Positions 49,201 through 62,639 of a stretch of DNA of 64,000 nt are shown piece after piece (position 1 is the stretch's first letter; the number at the start of each line of letters is the position of its first letter). The notes under the pieces are model-generated. The model ran no database searches and was not told the DNA's origin. It saw only the letters and a program-made list of their open reading frames with translations. The stretch spans positions 393,880 to 457,879 of the forward strand of contig CAADRB010000074.1 in assembly GCA_900708905.1 (NCBI GenBank). Reading direction: 5' to 3'. The DNA is from Hymenolepis diminuta. Lineage: Eukaryota > Platyhelminthes > Cestoda > Cyclophyllidea > Hymenolepididae. A program made the translations under genes and the position numbers.

Positions 49201-51370
49201 CGGCCGCTTGTTTGCTTATGTGGGACTGCCTTCTACTGTCTTCTTTCTTCTCCACTCGTCCGACAATGCGAACGCAACGGCCTGTGCGGTCTCTGGGTTG
49301 TCCTCTCAACTGCTTATCTAAATTCAATCCTTATCTACTTTCTTTTCTCCTTGCATACACTGAATGTCTACCTTTTAGAGCACAAAATCTCCCACACCGT
49401 TGGTTAAAATATCGGATCAGATTAATCTATCTCCCTGTAGCTGCATGCCCTTTCTTTGTTGCTTTTGAAAGTCAGGATGCCATCCTTTTCTTAATATTTA
49501 CCGACTCCTTTCTATAAGAATGGGAGAGAAGAAAGATAGTCTAAAAGGAGAATATGTCTTCTCTTTGTCAGGAAGTTTGGCTCCATGCCGACACACAAAT
49601 ATTCACCTTAATAATTGAATTATTGTTTGATAGGTCAAAGTAAGGGATGAGAGTTTCCGATGGCCACAGAATGCAAATACCAATTTTGAATATGCACACT
49701 GGTAGGGCTGAAGTAATTCTCTTTCCTTCTCTCTTATCTTTTCTTGTTTTGCGGCTGGCATTTCTCTACTCTGTTTGGTCTACTCGTAGAAGAGTATTTT
49801 TTCCAAATACCGAAAAGGAAAAGTCCTGCCTTGACACTTTCCTTTCAACTCCGTTCCCGTTGCTGCGCCATGTGCTTTGAACTAAGGACCTTTACAACAT
49901 TTTGGCAAGCGGTCTTATTATCTCTCTCTTTACTCCTCTTTTATGCTTGCTTCTTTCCCTGTTTCCGCTTATTACGCGGGAAAGAATTCAAAGGTTTACC
50001 GATTTTTGCAGGAAGTATGGCTTGATAAACGCTTCTAAATGTTTATAAACGTGGATATGCTAAATACAATGAATTCTACACACATAGAAATGATCGGGTA
50101 TTTAGTCAAGAAATGGACGTTCCTCTTATTATAGTTACAACTGCTATAAGGGAAATAAATGAGCCTATATCAGGGCAAACCATTTTAGAGGTGGATTTTC
50201 GAAGTGTTCTTGACTTAAATGTACTTCGAATGACTTTTCAGAATCAATACAAAGTTCAATAACAAATAACAATATAAATTTCTTACTTCTACTATTTTCA
50301 CCTATATCATTGAATTTCATACTGTAAATTAAATATATAATTAATTTATGATGGTAAATTTTAAAAAAAGTACTAATTACTTAGAAAAAGCATTTGAATC
50401 GGATTTCCTAGTTCGATTGTGAATTATTTGAAGCTCAATAAGAAGTGGGCACCGTTTTAGCTATTAGTAGGGAACGATTACAATTTGGTAATTAATATAT
50501 GGATCTAACAAAGTGAGACAAAATTAAGGAAAATGATTTCTTGAATTGCATTTACTATTTCTTCTTTTTAGCCTGCTGCAAAAATTTACTCGCATCGGCC
50601 CTTTGAAGTTTCCAGTCGAGACAGAGAAAAAAATCCCGAAATTACAAATTATGATCTAACATCGATCAGTCTGTCCTCTAGTTGATTTTTTACTAGTAAA
50701 ATATATGGGGAGGGAAGATGGAATGTCCCTAAGAGTAATTAGGGAGTTCTTGTCATAGAAATGGTTCATCCGCTATAATTCCAGTCTGATTTAAACACTG
50801 AACAGACCCATTTAACCTTAGTGATCTAACTTCTAGGTAATAATTAACGGAAAATAAGATCAACTCAGACAGCTCTAAAGTTGAATCCAGTCTGGTCGGA
50901 TTATTGGAAATCGGTAGGCTTGATAAAAGAAAAGAATTAATTTTAAATAAATTTTTATAATAATCAAGCCGGTTGAAATAACGTTTAATTATAGCTTTCC
51001 TTTAATTAATTTACCAATGAATATTATGCTACAGGGAGTTTCGCGCAAGAACAGATTACAATAAACAAAAACAATCAATTATCAGCCTTAAGAGTATTTA
51101 TATTTTCCTTACGGATATATCTTAAAGCAATATACTAGGAAAGTCACGCGATGTGAGATCGATTAAAATACTTTCATTGGGTGTCAGGGATTTAGAACTA
51201 ACATCATCGTCCAAGTTATTGAAATGTAAGTGAGCAAATGTAAAGCGGACATACCGTAAGATAAATTATTTCCGAAAAACAAACAGAGGAGCGGTTTGAG
51301 TTCTGATGTTGATTGAGTGGTGAGTAGGTCCTATCTCATAATACCCTGTAGGTCCAAGTTGTGGGATAAG
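49201..51370. other. Non-coding stretch, right side
   Basis: Pyrimidine-rich on the plus strand to about 50030, then very AT-rich. Open frames at 49212-49517 and 49744-50025 have no motif and no splice context. No gene is supported. Confidence 0.5.
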
Positions 51371-51890
51371 AATTAAGCCGGCTCGGACACTCATCCGACT
51401 ATTTATACAAGGCACGCAGAAGCACGCTTTCTTTCAATGGTCCAAGCAGCAATAGCACGCATGAAGTGAAAGCGCACAACTCCGCACCAGCGCGCAGACA
51501 CACTGACGCACCATGGCCAACTCCTCGTCCGGTTACACACTCTGTGATTTGATGTGATGGGTTGTGATTTTCATCATCCTAGCACACGCACGCCCTCCGA
51601 CTCGTCAATCAGCCCGAATAACCCTCTTTTTCTCCTTCTTCCTCTCCTTTCTCTTTCTCGTTCTCATTTTCCTGCTCAACACCGCGATATCTCATTATCC
51701 GGACTTAGCCAGTGTGATGTCAATCCGTGGATATGTGTGCCGCTGCCGCCGATTCCGACAAGCTGTCAAGCGCAGAGAGGGGGAGAGAGAAGAGAATGTT
51801 TCCAGACAGAAAAAGGAGAAGGAGATTAAGAGTAGGAGACCGTCGGCAACATTGTTACTTATCGATATGAAGAATGCTGACTGAATTTTT
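51371..51890. other. Less AT-rich island, possible first exon or promoter
   Basis: It stands out from its AT-rich flanks. A plus-strand frame at 51564-51884 (106 codons) has a hydrophobic stretch of about 24 residues followed by a basic tail, but no family is recognised. A CACCATGG start-like site at about 51511 gives only 14 codons. It could be a promoter and 5' exon of a gene extending either way. Confidence 0.25.
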
Positions 51891-53184
51891 TACAATACAA
51901 AGACAAATTTGCATGGGAAAATTTTGTTTCTAATGCTTATTAACTCATTTCTGATTGCCTCTTAGAATAGTTAAGCAGCACAATTTAGACAATTCAGGTA
52001 AGATATGATTCGGATCAAAGTACCATACTAGATGGAGAAGTTACTGATAAAAATCAAATGTAGTATTTAAGTTGAAGTGAATTTGTGACGAGACCGACTG
52101 GATCCAGATAATTATAACATAAAACCGAGCCTTTTTACACTAAGACACGATAATTTAGATAATAATTGTATAGAGTAGTCTAAATCAAGTTACTTCATCT
52201 TCTAAATTGAAATCCGGTCATTTCAAAAAGAGAGCGGTCAAATGAATAAGTGGAAAATTCTGTTGTTCGTGATTCAAATAATCAATATCGTTATAAATAT
52301 TCGTAGTCCGCAAGGGTTGAGTTTACCGTGGAAACTAAAAGCATTCCACTCTGACACATCGAATGATACAAATAAAAGGCCAGTGGTGAATAATTTATAG
52401 ATAAAGGGACGTAATGAGCAGAACTGGCTGGAACATTTCAATTAAGAAGGTGTTAAAAACATTTCCCGATACTCTTTGACAACACCACCTTATTATTTCT
52501 TAATATCAACATCATGTGTTAGTAAATTTGATTTTTGAATGGAATTCCTTCTAATTTCAAATGTGCCTTTCCTGATTATATTTGATTTTCTCACAACTCC
52601 AAAGTTCGCTTACCAAGTGTTAAATGCTCAACTTCAAGATACACCCAAAGTGTCATATTATTGGCATCCATTTATCTGAAGGATTGAAGAGCATTGTGCT
52701 ATTCATGTATGCGACCTGTTGTGGGGAGGAAGGACTAGTCACTGTAGTTTGGAATTTACATGTACTCTTTGACCGACCCATATACGTTCATGTAGTGGCA
52801 TTCTTTCATTATGTAATTATTAAGGTTACACATTAGCCCATGTCTTTCAAAGGTTAGTATTAGATTAAGTCTATCCAAGGTCACTAACTTCTTTCTGACC
52901 ATTTCTGTCATCTTGTCTTTTATTAAATTCAAAATGTTCGGAAAGTGGATATTTGAAGTAATAGGACTTTGCTGCATTTTACTACACCTGTTTGAATTTG
53001 TATGTCAAATTACATCATGTAACTTTTATTTTTAACAGTTCTGACGAATTATTATGTCACTGACTATTATTATTCTTATTATTACCGTAGCTCCATGTCA
53101 GAATATTTTATAACTTGCTCAGTTGCCCACTTATAGAGGGCGACGATCACCCAGACTCTAGGAAAGGGAAGGAAAAAGACTTAC
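51891..53184. other. Non-coding AT-rich stretch
   Basis: No exon, RNA gene or clear repeat is seen. Confidence 0.5.
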
Positions 53185-53366
53185 ATAGAATTTGAGGTTG
53201 ATCAATTTTGGCAGCGATGGCTTCTTCACATGTGGTTTTGCATATTCAAGTCTGAGCGTGGACGTCCAGTGATCGATGGTTCAATATATGAAAGATGAAC
53301 TTACAGGTGCACCGAGTGCGCTCTTGGTGTACTCGATCAAAGGATTAATAATATTCGCTTTGGCTT
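53185..53366 (-). pseudogene. Exon-like pair, weakly like mitochondrial ATP synthase subunit g
   Basis: On the minus strand, an open segment ends at 53305 with CCT|GTAAGT. After a 53 bp GT-AG interval, a second segment runs 53251-53185 and ends TAT|GTAAGT. Read with the frame shifted by one base, the two peptides (IEYTKSALGAP and LEYAKPHVKKPSLPKL) resemble the YSKPRLATF...YAKVEL...P region of ATP synthase g. As spliced, the phases do not fit and a stop follows at once. No N- or C-terminal exons were found. It may be a pseudogene fragment, an assembly indel or chance. Confidence 0.25.
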
Positions 53367-53399
53367 CTTGACAAAATGGAACAGCAAACGAGTCCAATA

Positions 53400-56300
53400 A
53401 GATATGAAAAGCGGGAGGGGTCAATAATTAGTTGTCAACGCAATAAGAAAGTTTAAAATTTCATTACTGAATTAAGGGATGTCTGTTTGAGTGTGTGTAC
53501 AAAATGGAAAGTGTCCAGTTTGTGGCATTTTAAGGTTCGATCTTCATAATTTAACTCCCAGGAAAGATCATATTCACTGTATTCACATCCTGTCGATGGA
53601 TCGATTTAATTTCGCGGCTGGTTATACCACCCGATTTTTTGATATCCTTCCACAGGTGAAGGCGAGTAGATGAGACTAACAACGTGATAGTTGAAGGAAA
53701 ATAACTCACTATAATTCACTCAGGGTGAATTTATATGCTATTAATAGTATTCTTTTCAGCTTATGGAGAGATGGTTATGCACAATTTTTGAAGTGAATGT
53801 CAAAACAAGGGTGTTTGAGGAATTATTTGAACTCCAAAGGAAAAGTGTCGACTGCAATAGATACAAAATTAATGATTGACTTTCATTTGGGATATGGAAC
53901 AAATGAAACTAAGCAGAAAACTGAAAAGCGGAAACGAGGAGGAAAAGTGGTGGAAGAAATGTCGTCTCTGATTGAGTTGAGGTTGCGCGGCATCGTTGTC
54001 AAGATGCCGCATATCTCGGCGACAAGCTGTCAAAAAACCGACATATTGACGAAATATATGCATACACTATAACGTCTATCTTTTCCTCAAGTGAGAATTC
54101 ATTCAGTTTTCTACTTTATTACCCTGCATATTTGCTCATGATATAGTGAGAAAGGTCCTACGAATGCAGTAAATGAAAGAATTAAAAGGTGAAAAGCAGT
54201 TAATTCAAAAACTACATTTATTTCTTTATGAGAATTCATTCAAATAAAATTTAGATTACCATTAACTGAAATATGACTTCTTGAAACTCTAACAATTAAG
54301 CTGTGGCGCATTAACAAAAGGGAGAGTTGGACTTTACCTCTACTCTTCATCGAAATATATCGTATTCTGTTGTTAGACACCCATAGAGTGATGGAATGCT
54401 AACGCTCTATAAAGATCTTGAGATATTCAAGGGTTCGAGAAAGAGCCAGTATCTATGTTTGGAAACCCGTTTCAAAGGAGTACATGCTTTACTCGGTTCA
54501 GAGGCCATCAAATGTAAGGACCACATGTCCGATAAGGCCTTATATTTAGTTTGAAGTAACTACAATTTTATAGAGTAATTTTTTACTTATGTTTTTTATA
54601 ATAAAACTGATTTTGGAATAATTGAATTAAATTTAATATGGGAAATTACTGCTCTAGTACTCTGTTTGATTGGAGATTGAAATTTTCAGTGTATAAAAAG
54701 AAAAGATCTATCCATTCAACGCAAACAGTTCTGTCTTTAGGAGTATTCGGGCCGAATGCACCTGAATCCAATATTAAAATGGTGAAATTAAATAAAATCA
54801 GATATACTCGTAGACTTTCCCCATTGGAAAATCTTATGGAAGAAAAGCAAAGTGCTTAGTGAAGCACTTAAAAAGATACCTAAAGCGAACGATTAAGAGG
54901 TCAGACGCAGTCTACTCTAAAAGAGTGCCTTACTTCACCACTATTAGGTAAGCTAACTCTCTATGAAATCAGAGGTATGCCTATTTTGATTTCTTAATCC
55001 TCTGAGATAGGTGGATATTTGAATGTACTTTTTCTTTGAACTCCAGCTACATCAAGAGCAAAAGAAAGGGGGTGAACAAATTAAATAAAAAATCGGTTGT
55101 TTGTGTGTTGCCGATGGGGAGAGAAGTAGGAGGAAACCACACGTTTATTTTCCCATCACCCGAGAAGGACATATGATAGCCTGTCAGTTTGCCGAAAGTG
55201 TAGAGAGCGTATTTGAGGAGTTGTGTGTGTGTGGTTTGTGGGAAGGTACTGCCACGGAACCGGGTCTTTGCTTCATTTCTTTTACTGTAAAGATCATTCC
55301 TTCGTTACCACGTGGAGCTCATATCCTAATCAGGTCGAAATTGGTGGATTGCTGGTCTGAAAGTGGAAATGTCGGAATAATGCCGAAAACTTTACTTGAC
55401 TTATGGTTTCTCCGCGTGGGAAATTCACTATCGTAGGTATTACCGTCCTAATATTAAGATATTCACGAAATACTGGGTGAATAATCCACGCACCCTCAGC
55501 TAATAATAAATTGATGATTTAAATGAGTTATCTTTTTAATCCTACCATTGGCTGTTATTTAAACGACATCGAATGCGATATGAAGACGGTAAACATTGAA
55601 TTACGACAAAAAAATACAATAAATATATATGTTTTTAATTTTAGATTATTTCTTTTAATTTTTAATCTCAAAGAATGGCGTAAATAGGGGCTTTCAATAC
55701 ACACACTTGAATACCAATCTGTGAACACGTTATTAGTTGAAGTGAAGAGGAATTCTTTTCTTTCCATCGACCAGAAATCTCGATGTCTTACGGGTTCTGC
55801 CTTTGATTTTATCCCTCCTCCAGCTTAATTAAGTGAATGTAGACCTGTAAATAAAATACCGACGGAAGATCAAAGGCTTTTAAAATTCAATTTTTCTAAT
55901 TAGGAAATTTAGCATCTACATTCCTTAAATATTTCTCTTTCATTTTTCTCATTGATTTTAACTAAATTATACTAGTAAAATAAAAATACAATAAATTTAA
56001 TATAAAATGAGATTTTTAATTATTAAAAAAGTCAAAAAATAATTTTATCATCTTTCTTCTCTATTTTTCGCATATACACGTTTTTATAAATTGAAATGAA
56101 TTTAAAATTTTAGGAACCATAGAAACGGCTCTTTTCGAATTAAACATCAAATAAGTTCTAATGACGTTATCTAACTTATACCGCATTTAATAATTTATTA
56201 TAAGCATTAAAAACTCTTTAAATATTAATTTAACATATCTCATAATTTAAAAACGGAAATTTGTTAAAATAAATTGATAAAGAAAATGGTATGTTTAAAC

Positions 56301-58840
56301 TCCCAGCTATTAAATAAGCATAATCAAATCCTTTCCTCGACTATTTATTGGGTAAATTCTATTTGAGAGTACAAGCAGCTGAGGTATCCGGTTTTCCCCC
56401 GACTATTCTTCAGGCTGTACCTTCTATCTTCCCCAAATCTTCATTATGACACCCAAGTAGAGAAGGAAGACATCTGCAATCGGCGAAGTTTATTAGTATC
56501 AGTTTACTTGATGAGAGAGGCGGTCAAGGGAGATAGTGCGGTCTGTAGGTTCTGGTGGACACCATGGATGCAGGGAAAAGTAGGTACGATAAATGCGACT
56601 GAGAAGGTATAAATACTTTAGCGATGGAGATAAATCAGTTGGTTCAGGCCATTTTAAATACTCAGTACATAAGAAAAATGGTTCAGCTAGTGAACGGCAT
56701 TGAGCTCCCTGTACCTGGTGCAGTCGGTTACTTGATTACAGGTTCTGAGTGGCACAGAGTATTAGGTGATGAATCGAGTAATATTGTCAGGTTGACTCAT
56801 AGGAAAATATAGGATACAATTTTTGTCAAATAATTTGGGAAATATAAATAAAAATTTCTATTTGCGGAAAACTTAATAAATAAGATCACTGCAAACTCCT
56901 AAAAGAGTAATTTTGAAATGATAGCGCCTAATTAGTCAAATTCTGGTAGGTAGCCTAGCAGCTATAAAAAGATGCCTCTCTCTTTTGCATTTCGTATGCA
57001 TTTGTTTCTCTTAACTGGACGTGTGTTTGCTGATAAAGAAAACGACAGTTCAAAGGCTTTCCGCTCTCGTTTATCTGATCATCTGTGGGAAAAACAGCGC
57101 TTCAAAACGTAGCTGCTTCTGTTTTACCCGTTTTATCATCCCCTAATTACCACGGAGCTTCCTTGAACATGATTAAAAATTGTAACTATTTGGACTTTAT
57201 TTATGTTTTTAGACAAATATGTAAATTAATAATGTAGTTCTCGAGTAATTTTCAGAGATAATCCTTTTTTACAGGATTGGCAGAACAATGAAAACTAGAT
57301 TAATCTGTGAGAGACAGCATTACATCTTCTCTTTATAAATTCTCATAGTTTATTTTCAGTAATCTGTCATAATGTATAAATATCCCTCTTGTTGCAAATA
57401 ATTTTTATGAGTGATAAAAGATTTTCACAAATCGTTTATAAATTACATTTTTGATTTTGGATTGGACCTTGGATATGTGGAGTCCGCTTGCAGAGGCTTC
57501 CTCAGCCAATCAGCAATCAGTATCCCTGCAGCTTTGCGTTGCTTGTATTTTAGGACCAAGCTCGTCGACACCGACTCATAAGGTCCTCTGTTCACATAAT
57601 AAAATTCTTCGCCTACGGATTAATAAACCCCCTCTACTCAACACTTTTCTTGTTCTCGCTACTTCGGACGCAGCGTAGCTAATTTCGGAAGCAAATTGAT
57701 AATAGAGGACGCTATCTGGACTGCTTAGGCGGATTATCCAGCTGTAGCAAAATAGGCTTATTGCTGTAGCAATCGTTGCAGATTTTGTCCATCATTCTTC
57801 TTGAATGATAAGTAGAAAGGAGAAGAATAATAGTGTAACATTTTGAAATCATTAAAAATCAGAATCATTTAAGTGTTTCAATTTTATTCGAACACGGACT
57901 TTGATAACAGTCTATTCGCTTATGTAGAAAATTCAAATCAATTTCATTGAAATCGGTGGCCATAGCTTAGAACGAATATTTGAGTATTGTGTAGATAACG
58001 TTCAACATTATTAAGGGGAAACTCCAGTGAAACGGATTTGTTTTGTATTTACAAATGCAAAATTCAATCTCGTATCTACCTCCTTCGGAATACAAATACT
58101 GAGCGATTGTAATGTTTCGTTCGGGCTTGATCTGTGAATCGGAAGCAGACTCACATTTTATCAAGTGATATTGTAGCTCGGTTACTCGATTTAAGCGTAT
58201 ATATTAATCATAAGCCATATCTCACTGAATATTTTTATATTTTACTCTAACTATTCTAACAGTTGGCTCTTTCATCAAAAATTCGCACTCGTTCAGTTCA
58301 ATAAGGTTTTCTGCTGGAATTATAGATGATTAAGATATGCCCGGTGATGTATGTGTTAGATATTTCTCTTCTTCGTCCTTGTGACGGATTTTTTAATTAG
58401 AAGATTTATTCCTCTCTCTTCTTCATTAAAAAAGGAAATAAAAGTGCAGCGTATACATATGTATATAGCATTACTACTTGACTTGTGAGATGTCTGAGTT
58501 AAAAGACAAATTTAGGGTGGGGACTATTATAAACACTGAGCAACGTAATAGTTTGTAGATTCAGTTCCAGCAGGAATCAGAGAGTCCGAGTGAAGATGTC
58601 TGTAGGGTAGAAAACTAAATTTGTGACGAACTGTGAAGTAAAATAAAACTTTCAATCATTTAAGAATGATAGCGAAGGAGAAACATCAACTTGGGCTTGA
58701 TGGAGGAATTGGGCTGATTAAGGACGTAACACACAATAGGTCAGCTTAAGTTAGGATAAGTAAGCTCAGAATATCATATGTCATCCCTTTCTACCCGATT
58801 TCTCTAATTATTATACCACAAGTTGTCGGTCTGTTGAACT
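53400..58840. other. Non-coding AT-rich stretch
   Basis: No supported gene. Open frames at 53797-54072 and 55101-55436 show no motif. It includes dispersed repeat family 2 copy b (57440-57735). Confidence 0.5.
57440..57735. repeat. Dispersed repeat family 2, copy b
   Basis: Partner of 38100-38400 in the same orientation. Here the matching blocks are TTGCAGAGGCTTCC, CAGCCAATCAGCAATCAGTAT and GGACGCAGCGTAGCTAATTT. Confidence 0.5.
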
Positions 58841-58844
58841 GACC

Positions 58845-58950
58845 ACAACAAGGATAGTGTCACCTAAGGTCGACAGTGGCAAGGCTAACGAGAATGCAGG
58901 TATTGCACTCACTCAATCACTTGGTGTATGCGCCAACCGTCGATTACACC
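58845..58950 (+). repeat. Dispersed repeat family 3, copy a
   Basis: ACAACAAGGATAGTGTCACC, then GACAGTGGCAAGGCTAACGAG and TTGCACTCACTC, then GCGCCAACCG. The same ordered blocks recur about 370 bp away. Confidence 0.4.
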
Positions 58951-59221
58951 TTACATATCACATATATTTAAATATTTTCCGGTTAGTTAATCGCAAAATA
59001 GGCAAATATACCAATATTTTAAAGATGAACGTTTATTACGTTAACACGTGATCCCTGTGGACAGTTTTAGTGTAACTGGAATCCTAAGATCATTAAATGT
59101 ATCATTACAATGTATTGAACCGGAACAATAGCCTTTTAAAAATTTATTAAGCAATAAATTATGTATTAATTAAGTAATTTAATAAGGTCATTTCCTTCTT
59201 ATGATCAGCCAATTAGTTGAA

Positions 59222-59345
59222 GTGTCTACAACAAAGACAGTGTCACATAATACCGACACAGTGGCGCAAGGCTGAGGGTCAGGCTAGAAATATTTGCACT
59301 CACATTCCTATTGCTGCGTGCAACCGAATTTTGTCTCTGTGACGC
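59222..59345 (+). repeat. Dispersed repeat family 3, copy b
   Basis: ACAACAAAGACAGTGTCACA, then ACACAGTGGCGCAAGGCT and TTGCACTCACATTCC, then GCGTGCAACCG, in direct orientation to copy a. It may be a relative of the SINE-like family, given GTGGCGCAAG. Confidence 0.4.
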
Positions 59346-60094
59346 GCGGAATGTGCTACCCCTTTGCCGTAGCGGCTAGATCAAAGGCGTCCAGGAAGCG
59401 ACAGAGAGATGAAGATATCCTTAGATAACTGCAACCGCTGGTACGTGTAAGTGATGAGCAAAAAGACAATAAAAGAAGAAAAGGTAGGCGACAACACCGA
59501 TCGCTGTGCTGACTGAAATTGGGACATAGGTGCAATAGTTTCCATCGAAATATCCTTTTACTCATAATTATCAAAGCACTTTTTTCACTGCATGCTTACT
59601 TACTGACTCGATGTATATGAACGCTTTCGGGATTAAATTTAATCAGCCTGAAGGTATGTTTTCAATTTTGATACAAAATCTGTTGAAATGCAAAGTCTAG
59701 CCATTGTCCGACTGAAAGCAGTATCTGTTTTTAAAACAGGTCTAAATTTGTCTGCGAAAATCGGCCTTTGTATTTGTAAAGGAATTCGAATGTCTGAAGA
59801 TATTCAGACACTGAATATATCAATCTTTGCTCTCGAAGACAAAGCACCCAAGAAATATTTTACCCGACTAGAATTAAAAATTTAATTACAGGTGCAGAGA
59901 TTTCGTATCTTAAATGTATAACTACTTGAATAAGATAATAGTAGGCTTCATTAATTCTTTTCCCTTGGAGAGCCGCTAGAGCGTACTCTACAGGAATGAA
60001 AATCTGCGGTGAATATTGGGTTACGTAGATTTGTAGTAGCTAAAAATTTTACTAATTACTACTTCCAGACCCATTAAGAAAGCGCTTTCTAACG

Positions 60095-60350
60095 CTCATC
60101 TTGGGTAGAGAGTGACATCATATAGCCTTCCTGGTGAGAGACTCGAGTTCTACTACCCTCTATATTAGGCAGACTAAATCAGAGTGGTTGGCCATTCCGT
60201 CCATTGGATGTGCGCTGATGGAAATTGGACCCGTGATGTCTACAATGGCAGACGACCACGGTGATCAATGTGTCACCTTTCCAACATCAGAAAAAGGAGA
60301 ATTTAGTAAGAAAGAGGTGTATTGGATGCTCACAGAGGAAAGAGGTTGAA
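60095..60350 (-). repeat. SINE-like repeat copy
   Basis: On the minus strand: B-box-like GGGTCCAATTTCC (near 60232-60220), then CAGCGCACATCCAATGGACG, GAACTCGAGTCTCTCACCAG and a CTACCCAAGATGAG end. Body order matches the other copies. Confidence 0.5.
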
Positions 60351-62639
60351 GAGAGGAGGGAGTGGATTGTTAGACTTGGATGACTCGGTTACACATCGCA
60401 ACTGTCTGCGGGAGAACGAAATTGTGTGAATGTGAAGTAGGACGTCAACAGATTTACGTCTTTTATAAGTCATGCAGTCATCTGCTGATCAATCACGGTC
60501 GAACGCACATTACTGTCACCTGATGTGAAAATTAGGCCAAACAGAGCTTTAAGTCATTGCCTTGACGGTATTCCAAAATCTATGTTGATAAAACTGAATA
60601 AAAATTTAATTACAAATTAACAATTACACTAATTGAAACCCTCAAAGGTTGAGAAGAAAAAGCTTTGATATACAGAGCTCATATTTATTTGCAAACAAAT
60701 TTCTACTCATTGGATGTACTCTCGCAAGTACTTCTAACGAGTAATATCAATATCAAAAGAATTAAAATGGTGCCATGAGAACCTTCAATTCGGCCTTTTA
60801 CCCAACATTGGAGTTGTATTGATATCAATCTAATTTGTTGACTCTAAAATAAACGTTCGATTAAGCATATAAGAAGTAGGAATTCAGGTTAATTATTGAA
60901 TACATTCCTTTCGGATCCCTTTATTACAACCTTCCAACTTTGTTGATACAATTCGATTTTTTCATTTGATATGAATGCAAAGACAATTTGAGTGAAGACA
61001 CTTACAACTGCGTCAGCTTTATCGCCAAATTGACCACGCGATTGGTTTCAAGTGTTTACCTTCCACTAGGCATTGTCATCACCCCATATTAACCGTTCGC
61101 GATTAGTAATAGAAAGGCATGTCCATCAGATGCGTGGCTGAAGACAGAGAAGGGTTGGACAGACAGATATCGTGAGCTATGAGTGATGTCGGCATTCGAT
61201 CTTCCGGGAATGATAAGACTGTTTGGACGGAGATGATTGACAGACACAGTCGGCTCTTCCCTTTCTCTCACTGGCAATTTCTTCTCTGTCAGAGCAATCG
61301 CTAAGACCATCTTGTGCGTGAGAAAAACCAGCTCTCTCTGGCCAAGTTAGAGAAAGCGGAAAATATCGGAAGAATAAAATATGACTTGCACTGTCTAGTT
61401 TCTTTGAGTAGAAAAACTGTGACATCGACTTCCAGTTCTAAGCCAAGTTCTTGCCGTTGCTACTACTAATGGTGCCAAAAACGATCTCCAATAAAGAAAC
61501 ACTCTCAAAAGGAGACAGTAGCCCATAAAATTCCGGTAAAACTGAATTTTGTCGGATGTCATGTGTATGTCCAAATTAGGCAACACGCATTATTTACTTG
61601 AATGAGATCTTAATTTCAATATTTATTTTGTCATTTATTAATCAGACAAAAAAATCAGTAAATCAAATTTATTCATCCGCTTCGTATTAGTAAAATGGCG
61701 AATTTTGTATTGAGGAAGAAGTGGATTGGTTTTAAAAAGGCCAGAAAATGCAACCCTTTTTACCTGAATTTTGAAACCGAAAAAAAGAAAACAAAATCAA
61801 AAGTTATAAATTAATTTGTTATTAAAAAATGAAAGGATCCTCTTGTGTTTTTCATCTATTAAATGCACATTTAAATCTATAGATTTGATAACCTTAAAGT
61901 ATATGCAAATTTAGCAAAATTAGCAGAAATAATTATTTAGAAGTGATAAGCTCCTTGATACTTATTTCTTGTCTTGTACATATTCGTAAAAATATTCTCT
62001 TCTAACTTCTTCCAACCTTTACGACAAGAAAAACGGATGGCGAGTTGAAGGTTGAGAGAAGCCGGTTTGTTGGCAGAGATCTTGAAGGAGAGAAAAACCA
62101 AGTGAGTGAGGTGGTCTGCGGTTACCGATGGTTGGGATAATGGAGTAAAATCTCCAAATATAGAAAAATGAATCGATGACTCTGCTGAACTTGAGGTTAC
62201 TGCAAGGGACGTATTAACTTATTCTCGAAGACGAAGTCAATCTCTTCAAATAGGAATAGACTTAATAGGTACAATTTATTTATCGAAATATGTATTCCAT
62301 CTACGAAGCTCGCGTATTAATTGACCAAGACTTTAAAATTTTCTTCTGTTTCACAGTTCATTATTTTCCTTAAATTAGAGTTTGGAGTTAACCATCTTTT
62401 TATTTTATAGTGTATGGTACTGATAAGCAAATTCTACTTTGCATGGGAATATATCATATTCTCCTGCGGTTCGGTTTGAAACCTCTCAAGGAAATAAAAA
62501 TGGGTAGATAATTAACTTGCATATTCCCGCAAGCCTCTTATTTGGGACTTGATAAGCAATCTCTTTGGGCTCACTGAAGTTTTATTTCAAATCTTAGCGC
62601 AAATTACGACAATAGTAAGAATAATATTATTCTATCCAA

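Noticed and set aside
48983..49327. 114-codon minus-strand frame upstream of Notum
   Set aside because: It runs through the 30-N gap, so the frame is not meaningful.
49744..50025. 93-codon plus-strand frame
   Set aside because: Cys/Phe/Leu-rich translation of a pyrimidine tract, with no motif or homologous family.
55101..55436. 111-codon plus-strand frame
   Set aside because: Reasonable length, but no domain, no splice sites in phase and no neighbouring exons.
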